49,446 nucleotides of DNA from an uncultured Euryhalocaulis sp. (GCA_913055605.1 CAJXKJ010000021.1:1-49446), one strand, 5' to 3'. Counted from the stretch's first letter, positions 25,870 through 34,782 are shown. Numbers and translations are program-made. Notes: generated from the sequence alone by a model not told the origin.

Positions 25870-26496
25870 ATGTTCACCGGCATCGTCACCCATATCGGCA
25901 ATGTCCGCCGCATCCGCCCCGGGCCGGGCGGGGCGCTGCGCATGGAGGTGGAGAGCGGTCTGCCGGACTCGGCGCTGGGGATCGGCGACTCGGTCGCCCA
26001 TGACGGCTGCTGCCTGACGGTGGTGGAGGCCGGGGCGGAGGGGGATACGCGCTGGCACGCGCTGGACGTGTCGGCGGAGACGGTGTCGCGCACGACGCTG
26101 GGCGTCTGGCAGGAGGGGCAGGCGGTGAATCTGGAGGCGGCGGCCCGGTTCGGCGACGCCATCGGCGGGCACCATGTTCTGGGCCATGTCGACGGCTGCG
26201 GCATCGTGGAGACGGTGGAAGCCAGGGGCGAGGATACGCTGCTGGCCATCGACGCGCCGGCGGCGCTGGCCCCGCTGATCGCGGAAAAGGGCTCCATCGC
26301 CGTGGACGGGGTGTCGCTGACGGTGAACGGGGTGACCGATCTGGAGGACGGGGCGCGGTTCACCATCAACATCATCCCGCATACGTCCAAGGCCACGGTG
26401 ATCGGCGGATATCACCCCGGACGGCGCGTGAATCTGGAAATCGACCCGCTCGCGCGCTATGTGGCGCGCCTGCTGGCCGCCGGACCGCCGAAATGA
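25870..26496 (+). CDS. ribE: Riboflavin synthase, alpha subunit
   Basis: 208 residues built of two homologous lumazine-binding barrels. First: MFTGIVTHIGNVRRI...GIGDSVAHDGCCLTVVEAG...WHALDVSAETVSRTTLG. Second: GGHHVLGHVDGCGIVETVE...IAVDGVSLTVNGVTDLEDGARFTINIIPHTSKAT. The trimer dismutates two 6,7-dimethyl-8-ribityllumazines to riboflavin. The stop overlaps the ribBA start (ATGA). RibH, encoded downstream, makes its substrate. Confidence 0.94.
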   Translation: MFTGIVTHIGNVRRIRPGPGGALRMEVESGLPDSALGIGDSVAHDGCCLTVVEAGAEGDTRWHALDVSAETVSRTTLGVWQEGQAVNLEAAARFGDAIGGHHVLGHVDGCGIVETVEARGEDTLLAIDAPAALAPLIAEKGSIAVDGVSLTVNGVTDLEDGARFTINIIPHTSKATVIGGYHPGRRVNLEIDPLARYVARLLAAGPPK

Positions 26497-27647
26497 CCGA
26501 ACAGAGCAAGCCCAACATCTATGTCGTCGGCGGCGACAGCCCGCTCTCCCCGATCGAGGATATCATCGAGGATGCGCGTCAGGGCCGGATGTACATCCTG
26601 GTCGACGCCGAGGAGCGGGAGAACGAGGGCGATCTGATCATCCCGGCCCAGTTCGCCACGCCGGACGCGGTGAACTTCATGGCCAAATTCGGCCGGGGCC
26701 TGATCTGCCTGACCATGACCGCGGCGCGGGCCGAGAAACTGGGCCTGGAGCCGATGGCGCGGGACAACCGCTCGCGCAACCGCACGGCCTTCACCGTGTC
26801 CATCGAGGCGAAGGAGGGCATCTCCACCGGCATTTCCGCCGCCGACCGGGCGCGGACGATCGCCGTGGCCGTCGACCCCGAGAAGGGCGCGGACGACATC
26901 GTCAGCCCGGGCCATGTCTTCCCGCTGGTGGCGAAGGAAGGCGGGGTATTGTGGCGCGGCGGGCATACCGAGGCGGCCGTGGACATTTCGCGCATGGCGG
27001 GCCTGAACCCGGCGGCGGTGATCTGCGAGATCATGAACGACGACGGCACGATGGCGCGCCTGCCCGACCTGGTCGGCTTCGCGCAGCGCCACGGGCTGAA
27101 GATCGGGGCGATTTCGGACCTGATCGCCTATCGCCGCCGCCACGATCATGTCGTGGAGCGGGTGGCGGAGCGCGAGATCGACAGCGTGCATGGCGGGCGG
27201 TTCAAGCTGATCGTCTATCGCAGCACGATCGACGGCAGCGAGCACGCCGCGCTGGTGCGCGGGGAGATTTCCCCGGACCGCTCCGTACTCGCGCGCGTGC
27301 ACAAGGCCGATATCGCCAACGACCTGCTGGGCCTGGAGGGCGGGCGCGAGGGGCTGGTGCCCGCCGCCATGCGGGCCATCGCGGCGGAGCCGGACGGCGG
27401 CGTGCTGGTGCTGATCCGCGAAACCGGGGGCGATTATCTGTCCCGCCGGTTCGGGGCGGAGGCGCCGGAGGGCGAGGAGCCGGATTTGCAGCAGGTGCGC
27501 GAGATCGGGATCGGGTCGCAGATCCTGCGCGATCTGGGCGTGGAAAAGATGACGCTGCTGACCAATACGCGGCTGAAACTGGTCGGGCTGGACGGGTTCG
27601 GCCTGACGATTACCGGCACGCGCCGGCTGGATGGAAACGATGACTGA
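26493..27647 (+). CDS. ribBA: RibBA-type 3,4-dihydroxy-2-butanone-4-phosphate synthase with degenerate GTP cyclohydrolase II half
   Basis: 384 residues. Residues ~14-220 are RibB, intact: EERENEGDLIIPAQF, RGLICLTMTAARAEKLGL, and HVFPLVAKEGGVLWRGGHTEAAVDISRMAGL. Residues ~225-380 keep the RibA fold outline, but the zinc cysteines of GTP cyclohydrolase II (CxxGDxxxSxxCxC) are gone; the equivalent stretch reads VLARVHKADIANDLLGLEGGREG. The RibA half is therefore probably inactive, as in the RibBX proteins described in proteobacteria, and a separate RibA is expected elsewhere. RibB makes dihydroxybutanone phosphate from ribulose 5-phosphate. Confidence 0.9.
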   Translation: MTEQSKPNIYVVGGDSPLSPIEDIIEDARQGRMYILVDAEERENEGDLIIPAQFATPDAVNFMAKFGRGLICLTMTAARAEKLGLEPMARDNRSRNRTAFTVSIEAKEGISTGISAADRARTIAVAVDPEKGADDIVSPGHVFPLVAKEGGVLWRGGHTEAAVDISRMAGLNPAAVICEIMNDDGTMARLPDLVGFAQRHGLKIGAISDLIAYRRRHDHVVERVAEREIDSVHGGRFKLIVYRSTIDGSEHAALVRGEISPDRSVLARVHKADIANDLLGLEGGREGLVPAAMRAIAAEPDGGVLVLIRETGGDYLSRRFGAEAPEGEEPDLQQVREIGIGSQILRDLGVEKMTLLTNTRLKLVGLDGFGLTITGTRRLDGNDD

Positions 27648-28086
27648 CGCCCCCAATATCCTGATTGTCGAAGCCCGGTATTACGAGGACATCGCCGACG
27701 AGCTGGCCGGCGGCGCCGAGGCGGCGCTGACCGAGGCCGGCGCGACGTTCGAGCGGGTCGCGGTGCCGGGGGCGCTGGAGATTCCGGGCGCCATCGCGCT
27801 GGCCGTCCGCGGCGGCCACGGGGCGCACGCCAGCTATGACGGCTATGTCGCGCTGGGCTGCGTGATCCGGGGCGAGACCAGCCATTACGATGTGGTCGCG
27901 GGCGAATCCGCGCGCGGCCTGATGACCCTGACGCTGGAGGGCGTGCCGCTGGGCAACGGAATCCTGACCGTGGAGAACCGGGACCAGGCGATGGCGCGCG
28001 CCGCGCGGGACGGAAAGAACAAGGGCGCGGACGCCGTGGAGGCCTGTCTGCGCCTGGTCGAGATGAAACGGACTTTCGGGGCATGA
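27640..28086 (+). CDS. ribH: 6,7-dimethyl-8-ribityllumazine synthase
   Basis: 148 residues from ATG 27640; ATG 27631 is a 3-codon longer alternative. Start NILIVEARYYEDIADELAGGA; the substrate loop is VPGALEIPGAIALAV, the catalytic-His region GCVIRGETSHYDVVAGESARGL, and the NGILTVENRDQAMARA stretch follows. It condenses the pyrimidine diamine with dihydroxybutanone phosphate. It overlaps the ribBA end by 8 bases and the nusB start by 4 (ATGA). Confidence 0.94.
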   Translation: MTDAPNILIVEARYYEDIADELAGGAEAALTEAGATFERVAVPGALEIPGAIALAVRGGHGAHASYDGYVALGCVIRGETSHYDVVAGESARGLMTLTLEGVPLGNGILTVENRDQAMARAARDGKNKGADAVEACLRLVEMKRTFGA

Positions 28087-28574
28087 GCACGGCCGACTAC
28101 GCCGCGCGGGAACGCCGCGCCGCGCTGCGCCGCGCCGCGCGCCTGGCGGCGGTTCAGGCGCTGTACCAGATGGAGGTCGGCGGGCGGGGCGCCGCGGCGG
28201 TGGTGCGCGAATGGCGCGAGCACCGGTTCGGCGGCGCCGACGAGGCGCCGAAATTCACCGAGGCGGACGAGCCGTTCTTCGAACGGGTCGTGATGGGCGC
28301 GGTGGAAAACCAGCGCGATCTGGACGCGGCCATCGCCCGGCATCTGGCCAAGGGCTGGCGGCTGGAGCGGATCGACTCGACGCTGCGCGCGGCGCTGCGC
28401 GCGGGGGCGTGGGAGCTGATCTATGGCGGCGACGCGCCGGACGCCGTGGTGATCGACGAATATGTCGAGATCGCCAAGGCGTTCTTCGATGGGTCCGAAC
28501 CGAAATTCGTCAACGCGGCGCTGGACGCGCTGGCGGAGGAACGCGGCAAGACCCCGCGCGGCGCGACGGCCTGA
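28083..28574 (+). CDS. nusB: Transcription antitermination factor NusB
   Basis: 163 residues, all-helical: RRAARLAAVQALYQMEVGG near the N-terminus and WRLERIDSTLRAALRAGAWELIYGGDAPDAVVIDEYVEIAKAFFDGSEPKFVNAALDAL at the C-terminus are diagnostic. NusB with NusE binds boxA in rRNA leaders and prevents early termination. The coupling with ribH is a conserved proteobacterial arrangement. Confidence 0.94.
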   Translation: MSTADYAARERRAALRRAARLAAVQALYQMEVGGRGAAAVVREWREHRFGGADEAPKFTEADEPFFERVVMGAVENQRDLDAAIARHLAKGWRLERIDSTLRAALRAGAWELIYGGDAPDAVVIDEYVEIAKAFFDGSEPKFVNAALDALAEERGKTPRGATA

Positions 28575-28594
28575 GCCTTCGGGCTTGTCTCTTT

Positions 28595-28628
28595 TATAAG
28601 CTGCGACTAATTTAAGGCGTGACTTATA
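28595..28628. promoter_or_regulatory. Candidate operator/promoter for the AHSA1-ArsR pair
   Basis: TATAAG (28595-28600) and CTTATA (28623-28628) are perfect inverted arms, and the interval contains GCGACTAATT with a near repeat, GTGACTTATA. The tract is AT-rich and ends just before a strong GGAGGG ribosome site. It is the only gap between nusB and the SRPBCC gene. ArsR regulators commonly bind such AT-rich dyads in their own promoters. Confidence 0.45.
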
Positions 28629-28642
28629 TTGGAGGGCAGTCG

Positions 28643-29278
28643 ATGGATTTCGCAGGACATCTGGGGGCGGTGGATCGGTCGGTGGCCGATCTGGAGATGG
28701 ACGGAAAGCCGGCGCGCGCCGTCATTCTGTCGCGCAGCTATGACACCGATATCGAGGATTTGTGGGACGCGCTGACCAATGCGGAACGGATTCCGCGCTG
28801 GTTCCTGCCCATCGAAGGCGATCTGCGCGCCGGGGGGCGCTTTCAGTTCACCGGCAATGCGGGCGGGGAGATCACGGCCTGTGACAAACCGGACCGTCTG
28901 GCGGCGACCTGGGAGATGCAGGGCGACGTCAGCTGGGTGGAGGTGCGGCTGGAGAGCGAGGGTGCGGAGACAACGCGCTTCACCCTGACCCATACCGCGC
29001 TCGTCAGCCCGTTCTGGGACCAGTTCGGCCCCGGCGCGGTGGGCGCGGGCTGGGATGGCGGCCTGCTGGGCATGGCGCTCTATCTGTCGGCGCCCGACGC
29101 GCCGAGGATGGACGAGAACGCCTTTGCGGGGACCGAGGAGGGCAAGGCCTTCTTCAGACAGAGTGCCGCGGCGTGGGGCGAGGCGGACATCGCGCGCGGC
29201 GAGGACCCGGACCAGGCGCGGGCCGCGGCCGCCCGGACGGCGGCCTTCTATACCGGCGAAGCGCCGCCGGAGGGGTAG
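28643..29278 (+). CDS. SRPBCC/AHSA1-family protein
   Basis: 211 residues from ATG 28643, preceded by GGAGGG at a 6-base spacing. The START-like lipid/ligand-binding fold reads VILSRSYDTDIEDLWDALTNAERIPRWFLPIEGDLRAGGRFQFTGNAGGEITACDKPDRLAATWEM, typical of Aha1-domain activators of the bacterial SRPBCC group; a C-terminal extension from ~150 includes WGEADIARGEDPDQARAAAARTAAFY. Pairing with an ArsR regulator is common for this family. The ligand is unknown. The pair sits between nusB and thiL, which are usually adjacent. Confidence 0.85.
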   Translation: MDFAGHLGAVDRSVADLEMDGKPARAVILSRSYDTDIEDLWDALTNAERIPRWFLPIEGDLRAGGRFQFTGNAGGEITACDKPDRLAATWEMQGDVSWVEVRLESEGAETTRFTLTHTALVSPFWDQFGPGAVGAGWDGGLLGMALYLSAPDAPRMDENAFAGTEEGKAFFRQSAAAWGEADIARGEDPDQARAAAARTAAFYTGEAPPEG

Positions 29279-29287
29279 GGGCGGGCC

Positions 29288-29626
29288 ATGCACGCGCTCG
29301 ACATCCTCGGCGATCCGGTGCGGCGGCGGATTCTGGAGCTGCTGGCGGCCGACGCGCTCAGCTCCGGCGAGATCGTCGCGGTGGTCGGCGGCGAGTTCGG
29401 CATCACGCAGGCGGCGGTTTCGCAGCATCTGAAAGTGCTGCGCGAAAACGGGTTCGCCACGGTCCGGCCCGAAGGAACGCGGCGCATCTATTCGGTCGAC
29501 ACCGAACCGCTGCAGGAGATCGACCGCTGGCTGGAGCGGTTCCGCTTTCACTGGGAGCCGAAGATGGATGCGCTGGCCACCGAAGTGGCGCGGGGCAAAC
29601 GGCGGCGGAAGACCGGCGGCGAGTAG
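29288..29626 (+). CDS. ArsR-family winged-helix regulator
   Basis: 112 residues. HTH: MHALDILGDPVRRRILELLAADALSSGEIVAVV...GITQAAVSQHLKVLRENGFATVRPEGTRRIYSVD, then a helical C-terminus with a basic end (RGKRRRKTGGE). It lacks the ELCVC-type metal site of ArsR/SmtB metal sensors, so it belongs to the metal-independent branch usually paired with AHSA1 genes. It starts 9 bases after the SRPBCC stop and probably controls the pair. Confidence 0.88.
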   Translation: MHALDILGDPVRRRILELLAADALSSGEIVAVVGGEFGITQAAVSQHLKVLRENGFATVRPEGTRRIYSVDTEPLQEIDRWLERFRFHWEPKMDALATEVARGKRRRKTGGE

Positions 29627-29667
29627 GGCGCTCGCCCGGGCGCGGCGGCGTCGTATAGTCTGGGCGC

Positions 29668-30633
29668 GTGAACGAGTTCGACTTCATCCGGGACATGCTG
29701 GCCCCGCTGGCAGGCGAGGGCGCGTTCGAGCTGCGCGACGACGCGGCCGTGCTGCGCCCGGGGCGGGAGGGCCTCGTGGTCACGGCCGACATGCTGGTGG
29801 AGGGGCGGCATTTCCGCGCCGACTGCCCGCCGGACACGATCGCCAAGAAGGCGCTGCGCGCGAACCTCTCCGACCTCGCGGCCAAGGGCGCGCGCCCCGT
29901 TTCCTATCTGCTGAGCATCGCCTGGCCGGAGGTGCGCGACCAGGCCTGGCGCGCGGGGTTCGTGGCTGGGCTGAAGGAGGACCAGGTCCGCTATGATTTG
30001 GCGCTGCTGGGCGGGGACACGACGATGACGGACGGGCCGATGGCGGTGTCCATCACCGCGTTCGGCGCGCCCGGGCCGCGCGGCATGGTGCGCCGCGCCG
30101 GCGCCCATGCGGGCGAGGCGGTCTATCTGACCGGGGCGGTCGGCGCGGCGGGGCTGGGCCTGCGCGTGCTGGAGGGCGAGGCGATGCCCGCGGGCGTGGA
30201 GACCCAGAAGCTGATCGAGGCCTATCGCACGCCGTCCCCGGCGGTGTGGTTTGGGCCGGTGGTGGGCGAGCACGCCGGGGCGTCTATCGACGTGTCCGAC
30301 GGCGTGCTGGCCGACGCGGCGCATATCGCGGAGGCGTCCGGCGTGATGCTGGAGATCGATCTGGACCGTTTGCCGCTGGCGCCGGCGACCCGGGCCTGGA
30401 TGGAGGCGCAGCCGGACCGGGCGGCGGCGCTGGCCGCGCTGGCGGCCTCCGGCGACGACTATCAGATTTTGATGACCGCCAGCCCGGACGAGGAGGCGGT
30501 GCTGACCACCGCGGCGCGGGAGGCGCGCACCAAGCTGACGCGGGTGGGGCGGGTGCTGTCCGGCGAGGGCCTGCGCGTTCTGGCCGCGGGCGAGGAAATT
30601 CGGCCAAAGCGGCTCGGCTTCACGCATTTTTAG
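29668..30633 (+). CDS. thiL: Thiamine-monophosphate kinase
   Basis: 321 residues from a GTG start. It phosphorylates thiamine monophosphate to the diphosphate cofactor. Motifs: RDDAAVLRPG, VVTADMLVEGRHFRADC, ANLSDLAAKGARP, LLGGDTTMTDGPMAVSITAFG and SIDVSDGVLADAAHIAEASGV, matching the PurM-like ThiL fold. The C-terminal GGEDYEL block reads SGDDYQIL here. In many alphaproteobacteria thiL directly follows nusB; here two genes intervene. Confidence 0.92.
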   Translation: MNEFDFIRDMLAPLAGEGAFELRDDAAVLRPGREGLVVTADMLVEGRHFRADCPPDTIAKKALRANLSDLAAKGARPVSYLLSIAWPEVRDQAWRAGFVAGLKEDQVRYDLALLGGDTTMTDGPMAVSITAFGAPGPRGMVRRAGAHAGEAVYLTGAVGAAGLGLRVLEGEAMPAGVETQKLIEAYRTPSPAVWFGPVVGEHAGASIDVSDGVLADAAHIAEASGVMLEIDLDRLPLAPATRAWMEAQPDRAAALAALAASGDDYQILMTASPDEEAVLTTAAREARTKLTRVGRVLSGEGLRVLAAGEEIRPKRLGFTHF

Positions 30634-30656
30634 GCCTGTGCGGGCTAGATGGCTCG

Positions 30657-31262
30657 ATGCGCACGCTGACCGTCACCGCCGCCCTTAGGGCCGTTCTTCT
30701 GGCTGCGCCGCTGGCCCTCGCGCCTGCGGCCGCGATCGCCGCGGGCGGTCACAGCTCGTCCAAAAGCTCCAACGGCAAGGCGGGCAACCGCTATCAGGCG
30801 ACCTGGACGCTGGCCGATCCGATCGCGGACGCCCACGCCGAAGACGAGGCCGAGGACGCCCATGGGGCGGACAAGGCGGAGACCAAGGAAGCGGGCGGGC
30901 ATGACGCGCCGGCCGAGGTCGACGATTCGCCGCGTCTGGTCGATCTGCCGATCATCGTCGCGCCGGTGATCGTCGACGGCGAGCTGTTCAATTACGCCTT
31001 CGTTTCCACCCGGCTGACCATCGCCGACGGGCACGACCCGTGGGAGGTGCGCGAGCAGATCGCCTATCTGCGCGACGCCATGCTGCGCGACGCGCACACC
31101 TATCCGGTGAACGTCCCCGACCATTCCGGCGAGATCGATCCGGAATCCGCCAAGCGGGTCTGGACCGCCTCGGCCGACCGCGTTCTGGGCGCGGGCGTCG
31201 TCGAGAATGTCGAGGTTCTGGCCTCCGACATCCGCTACCCGGACCTGGTCGGCGACTACTAG
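30657..31262 (+). CDS. Secreted protein of unknown function
   Basis: 201 residues from ATG 30657. A Sec signal peptide (MRTLTVTAALRAVLLAAPLALAPAAAIA) is followed by a Ser/Lys and acidic His-Asp-Glu-rich stretch to ~residue 80, then a compact domain: PRLVDLPIIVAPVIVDGELFNYAFVSTRLTIADGHDPWEVREQIAYLRDAMLRDAHTYPVN. The domain has the strand-helix pattern of FliL-like periplasmic domains (basal-body associated), but that resemblance is weak. It lies 23 bases after thiL and 145 before hppA. Probably a conserved periplasmic protein; no function is proposed. Confidence 0.7.
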   Translation: MRTLTVTAALRAVLLAAPLALAPAAAIAAGGHSSSKSSNGKAGNRYQATWTLADPIADAHAEDEAEDAHGADKAETKEAGGHDAPAEVDDSPRLVDLPIIVAPVIVDGELFNYAFVSTRLTIADGHDPWEVREQIAYLRDAMLRDAHTYPVNVPDHSGEIDPESAKRVWTASADRVLGAGVVENVEVLASDIRYPDLVGDY

Positions 31263-31407
31263 ACCTCCATCCCGCGCATTTTCTGCTGTTTGCCGTCTCG
31301 GTTGCGCGGGGCGCTGCAAATCGGCTATCCCCGACGGTCAATAAAAAGGGGCGGAGGGACTGGCGCGAAGACGCCGGCCGGACGCCCATCATTGGGGAAG
31401 AAAATAT

Positions 31408-33534
31408 ATGTCCGCAGCACTCGGTCTGGTGATCGCCGCCGGAGTCCTGGCGCTTGTCTATGGCGTCTGGCAGGTCCGTTCCATTCTCTCGTCGCCGCAA
31501 GGCAACGACCGGATGCGCGAAGTCGCATCCGCCATCCAGGAAGGCGCGAACGCCTATCTGAAACGGCAATATCTGACGATCGGCATCGTCGGCGTCGTCA
31601 TCTTCTTTGTCGTGCTGTTCCTGCTCGGCATTCTTTCGGCGGTCGGGTTCCTGATCGGCGCGGCGCTGTCCGGCCTTGCCGGCTTTATCGGCATGCTGGT
31701 TTCGGTGCGCGCGAACGTGCGCACGGCCGAGGCCTCCCGCCACGGCCTGGCGCAGGGCCTGTCCATGGCGTTCCGCTCCGGCGCCGTCACCGGCATGCTG
31801 GTGGCCGGCCTCGCCCTCCTGGGGGTGGCTGTCTATTACGGCCTGCTGACCGGCCCGCTGGGCCATGTGCCGGAGAGCCGTGAAGTCATCGACGCGCTGG
31901 TCGCGCTGGGCTTCGGCGCCTCGCTGATTTCCATATTCGCGCGTCTGGGCGGGGGCATCTTCACCAAGGGCGCCGACGTGGGCGGCGACATGGTGGGCAA
32001 GATCGAAGCCGGCATTCCGGAGGACGATCCCCGCAACGCGGCGACCATCGCGGACAATGTGGGCGACAATGTCGGCGACTGCGCCGGCATGGCGGCCGAT
32101 TTGTTCGAGACCTATGCGGTGACCATCGTCGCCACGATGGTGCTGGCCTCCATCTTCTTCACCGGCGCGTCGGCCGGTGTGCTGATGCTGTACCCGCTGG
32201 CCATTGGCGGGGTGTGCATCATCGCCTCCATCATCGGCACGTTCTTCGTGCGGCTGGGCAAGGGCTCCCGCTCGGTCATGGGCGCGCTCTACAAGGGCTT
32301 CATCGCGTCGGCGGTGCTGAGCCTGATCTTCGTCGCGCTGCTGACGCAGCTTCTGTTCGACGACGGTTTCGGAACCGAATTCGTCACCGCCGGCGGCCTG
32401 TCGATGAGCGGGGCGGACCTGTTCATCTGCGGCGTCATCGGCCTGCTGGTGACCGGCGCGATCGTCTGGGTCACCGAATACTATACCGGCACCGGCTATC
32501 GTCCGGTGCGCATGGTGGCCAAGGCCTCTGAGTCCGGCCACGGCACGAACGTGATCCAGGGCCTGGCCGTGTCGCTGGAAGCCACCGCGCTGCCGGCGAT
32601 CGCCATCATCGTCGGCATCATCGTGACCTATGAGATCGCCGGCCTGTTCGGCATCGCCATCGCGGTGACCACGATGCTGGCCCTGGCCGGCATGGTGATC
32701 GCGCTGGACGCCTTCGGCCCGGTCACGGACAACGCCGGCGGCATCGCCGAAATGTCCGATCTGGACCCGGCGGTGCGCGACACGACCGACGCGCTGGACG
32801 CGGTCGGCAACACGACCAAGGCCGTCACCAAGGGCTACGCCATCGGGTCTGCGGGCCTGGGGGCGCTGGTGCTGTTCGCGGCCTATACGCAGGACCTGCT
32901 GTATTTCTCCGCCGACCCGGGCGAATACCCGTTCTTCGCCGGGGTGACGGTCGATTTCAGCCTGTCCAACCCGTACGTCGTGGTCGGCCTGCTGTTCGGC
33001 GGCCTGCTGCCCTATCTGTTCGGCGGCATGTCGATGATGGCCGTGGGGCGCGCGGCGACCGCGGTGGTCGAGGAAGTGCGCCGCCAGTTCCGCGAGAAGC
33101 CGGGCATCATGCAGGGCACGGAGAAGCCGGATTACGGCCGCGCCGTGGACCTTCTGACCCGGGCGGCGATCCGCGAGATGATCGTGCCGTCGCTTCTGCC
33201 GGTGCTGTCGCCGATCGTACTGTTCGTCATCATCAATCTGGTGGCGGGCAAGGCGAACGGCCTGGCGGCCGTTGGCGCGATGCTGCTGGGCGTGATCGTG
33301 ACGGGTCTGTTCGTCGCCATCTCCATGACGGCGGGCGGCGGCGCCTGGGACAACGCCAAGAAGTTCATCGAGGACGGCCACCATGGCGGCAAGGGCTCCG
33401 ACGCGCACAAGGCGGCGGTGACCGGCGACACGGTGGGCGATCCCTACAAGGACACCGCGGGCCCCGCGGTGAACCCGATGATCAAGATCACCAATATCGT
33501 GGCCTTGCTGATGCTGGCGGTGCTCGCCCACTAG
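31408..33534 (+). CDS. hppA: K+-independent H+-translocating membrane pyrophosphatase
   Basis: 708 residues with ~15-16 membrane helices. The PPi-binding loops are [47 protein letters not shown] (~190-236) and [10 protein letters not shown], plus the C-terminal [22 protein letters not shown]. At the monovalent-cation switch the sequence is [16 protein letters not shown], with Lys471 and Thr474 in place of the Ala/Gly of K+-dependent enzymes, so it is a K+-independent proton pump. It hydrolyses pyrophosphate and adds to the proton gradient. A strong terminator follows. Confidence 0.95.
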   Translation: MSAALGLVIAAGVLALVYGVWQVRSILSSPQGNDRMREVASAIQEGANAYLKRQYLTIGIVGVVIFFVVLFLLGILSAVGFLIGAALSGLAGFIGMLVSVRANVRTAEASRHGLAQGLSMAFRSGAVTGMLVAGLALLGVAVYYGLLTGPLGHVPESREVIDALVALGFGASLISIFARLGGGIFTKGADVGGDMVGKIEAGIPEDDPRNAATIADNVGDNVGDCAGMAADLFETYAVTIVATMVLASIFFTGASAGVLMLYPLAIGGVCIIASIIGTFFVRLGKGSRSVMGALYKGFIASAVLSLIFVALLTQLLFDDGFGTEFVTAGGLSMSGADLFICGVIGLLVTGAIVWVTEYYTGTGYRPVRMVAKASESGHGTNVIQGLAVSLEATALPAIAIIVGIIVTYEIAGLFGIAIAVTTMLALAGMVIALDAFGPVTDNAGGIAEMSDLDPAVRDTTDALDAVGNTTKAVTKGYAIGSAGLGALVLFAAYTQDLLYFSADPGEYPFFAGVTVDFSLSNPYVVVGLLFGGLLPYLFGGMSMMAVGRAATAVVEEVRRQFREKPGIMQGTEKPDYGRAVDLLTRAAIREMIVPSLLPVLSPIVLFVIINLVAGKANGLAAVGAMLLGVIVTGLFVAISMTAGGGAWDNAKKFIEDGHHGGKGSDAHKAAVTGDTVGDPYKDTAGPAVNPMIKITNIVALLMLAVLAH

Positions 33535-33556
33535 GCGGCGCCGCAGCGGCAAAAGG

Positions 33557-33590
33557 AAACGCCCCGGAGAGCGATCTCCGGGGCGTTTTT
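33557..33590. terminator. Rho-independent terminator between convergent hppA and bamE
   Basis: A perfect 14-bp stem (33557-33570 with 33575-33588), including CGCCCCGGAGA and TCTCCGGGGCG, closes a GCGA tetraloop and runs into TTTTT on the plus strand, 22 bases after the hppA stop. The minus-strand side also has TTTCCTTTT, so it can act for bamE too. Confidence 0.9.
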
Positions 33591-33610
33591 CTGTCCGGCT
33601 TGTCGAGCCC

Positions 33611-34090
33611 CTAGTAGGGGTCGGGGCCGCCGGCGCTGTCCGGAAGCTGGTCGGTGCGGCCGGGGATCTGGTTGGTGCCCACGGCGCTGACCGAGCCGAA
33701 AATCTGTTCCAGCAGGGAGAGCTGGCGGCCGCGGGTCGGCGTCTGGCGGCCGACGAGGCGGACCTCGTTGCCGTCGGTGACGTCGTATTCCTCGACCTCG
33801 GACACGATATCGTCATCGTTGAAATGGATGGCGGTGATCCGGCGCTGGGTCACCAGCGGCTTGAAATAGGCGAATTCCTCCCGCGTGGAGGAGATGTAGT
33901 ACCAGGTGTTCTCGAACACGCTGGTCGTCGACGGGGTGCCCATGCGCCCCTCGATCGTCTCTTTCGTGTCCACATTGGCTTCGATGGGCTGCAGCGCCTC
34001 GTCCGTCGCCACATAGCCGTGCGTGCGCACCACCGGCGCACAGGCTGTGGCCGCAAGGCCCAGACCCACCAAAATCAGCACCGCCCGCAT
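33611..34090 (-). CDS. bamE: Outer membrane assembly lipoprotein BamE
   Basis: 159 residues from ATG 34090 with AGGAG upstream. Lipoprotein signal MRAVLILVGLGLAATAC (C17), then the SmpA/OmlA domain: ETIEGRMGTPSTTSVFENTWYYISSTREEFAYFKPLVTQRRITAIHFNDDDIVSEVEEYDV. BamE is the small lipoprotein of the BAM complex that inserts beta-barrel proteins into the outer membrane. The C-terminal tail after ~115 is Gly/Pro-rich. It is divergent from the CBP3 gene, an arrangement common in alphaproteobacteria. Confidence 0.93.
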   Translation of the reverse strand: MRAVLILVGLGLAATACAPVVRTHGYVATDEALQPIEANVDTKETIEGRMGTPSTTSVFENTWYYISSTREEFAYFKPLVTQRRITAIHFNDDDIVSEVEEYDVTDGNEVRLVGRQTPTRGRQLSLLEQIFGSVSAVGTNQIPGRTDQLPDSAGGPDPY

Positions 34091-34191
34091 TGCAAAGCTC
34101 CTGACTCTCCGTCCGGTTTTGGGTATAGCGGCGTCGCGCCGCCCGGCAAAGGTCGGGCTGCAATCCCTGAAGACGCGAGGGGCGTCCCACG

Positions 34192-34716
34192 ATGTTTTTC
34201 CGACGGCGCCGGGCGGCCGTTCAGGCTCTTTACGAGTCGGTTCTGACCCAGGCGCGCAGCCCAGAATTCTATGGCGCGGGGCGGGCGCCGGACACCGTGG
34301 ACGGGCGGTTCGAGCTGCTGGCGCTGCATCTGGCGCTGGTGATCCGGCGGCTGCAGGCCGACGGGCGCAAGGGCGCGGCCATCGCCCAGGACCTGTTCGA
34401 CGCCTTCGTGCGGGACATGGACGCCAATCTGCGCGAACTGGGCGCGTCGGACGCCCGATTCGGCAAGAAAATGCGCCATATCGTCCAGTCCTTCTACGGA
34501 CGGGCCAAATCCTATACCGACGCGCTGGAGGCCGAGGGGGAGGGCGATCTGCGCGATGCGCTGTTCCGCAACCTGTTCGACGGCGCCGCGCCGCCCGAGG
34601 AACTGAACCGGATGGTGGAATATTGCCGCCGGTCGGCCGAAACGCTGGCCGCGACCGGTCCGGACGACTGGTTCGGGGGCGCGCGCATCTTCCCGCCGCC
34701 GCCCGCTGAATCCTGA
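34192..34716 (+). CDS. Ubiquinol-cytochrome c chaperone family protein (CBP3-like)
   Basis: 174 residues: RRRAAVQALYESVLTQARSPEFYGAGRAPDTVDGRFELLALHLALVIRRLQ, then DLFDAFVRDMDANLRELGASDARFGKKMRHIVQSFYGRAKSYTDAL, the helical CBP3/UQCC1 family. CBP3 in yeast aids cytochrome b insertion into complex III; bacterial members are presumed to act similarly at the inner membrane. It lies between bamE and plsX. The DUF177 (YceD) gene that often sits between this gene and plsX is absent. Confidence 0.9.
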   Translation: MFFRRRRAAVQALYESVLTQARSPEFYGAGRAPDTVDGRFELLALHLALVIRRLQADGRKGAAIAQDLFDAFVRDMDANLRELGASDARFGKKMRHIVQSFYGRAKSYTDALEAEGEGDLRDALFRNLFDGAAPPEELNRMVEYCRRSAETLAATGPDDWFGGARIFPPPPAES

Positions 34717-34782
34717 CGCTGCGCTTTGTTGCATCCAACGGGGCTTAGGCTATCGTCCGGCCACTTTTGATGCGAGGGGCGC

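Noticed and set aside
30988-33816. 942-residue minus-strand open frame opposite hppA
   Set aside because: It is Arg/His/Asp-rich and repetitive in the way of antisense frames in high-GC genes, lacks any domain, and lies opposite a certain hppA gene.
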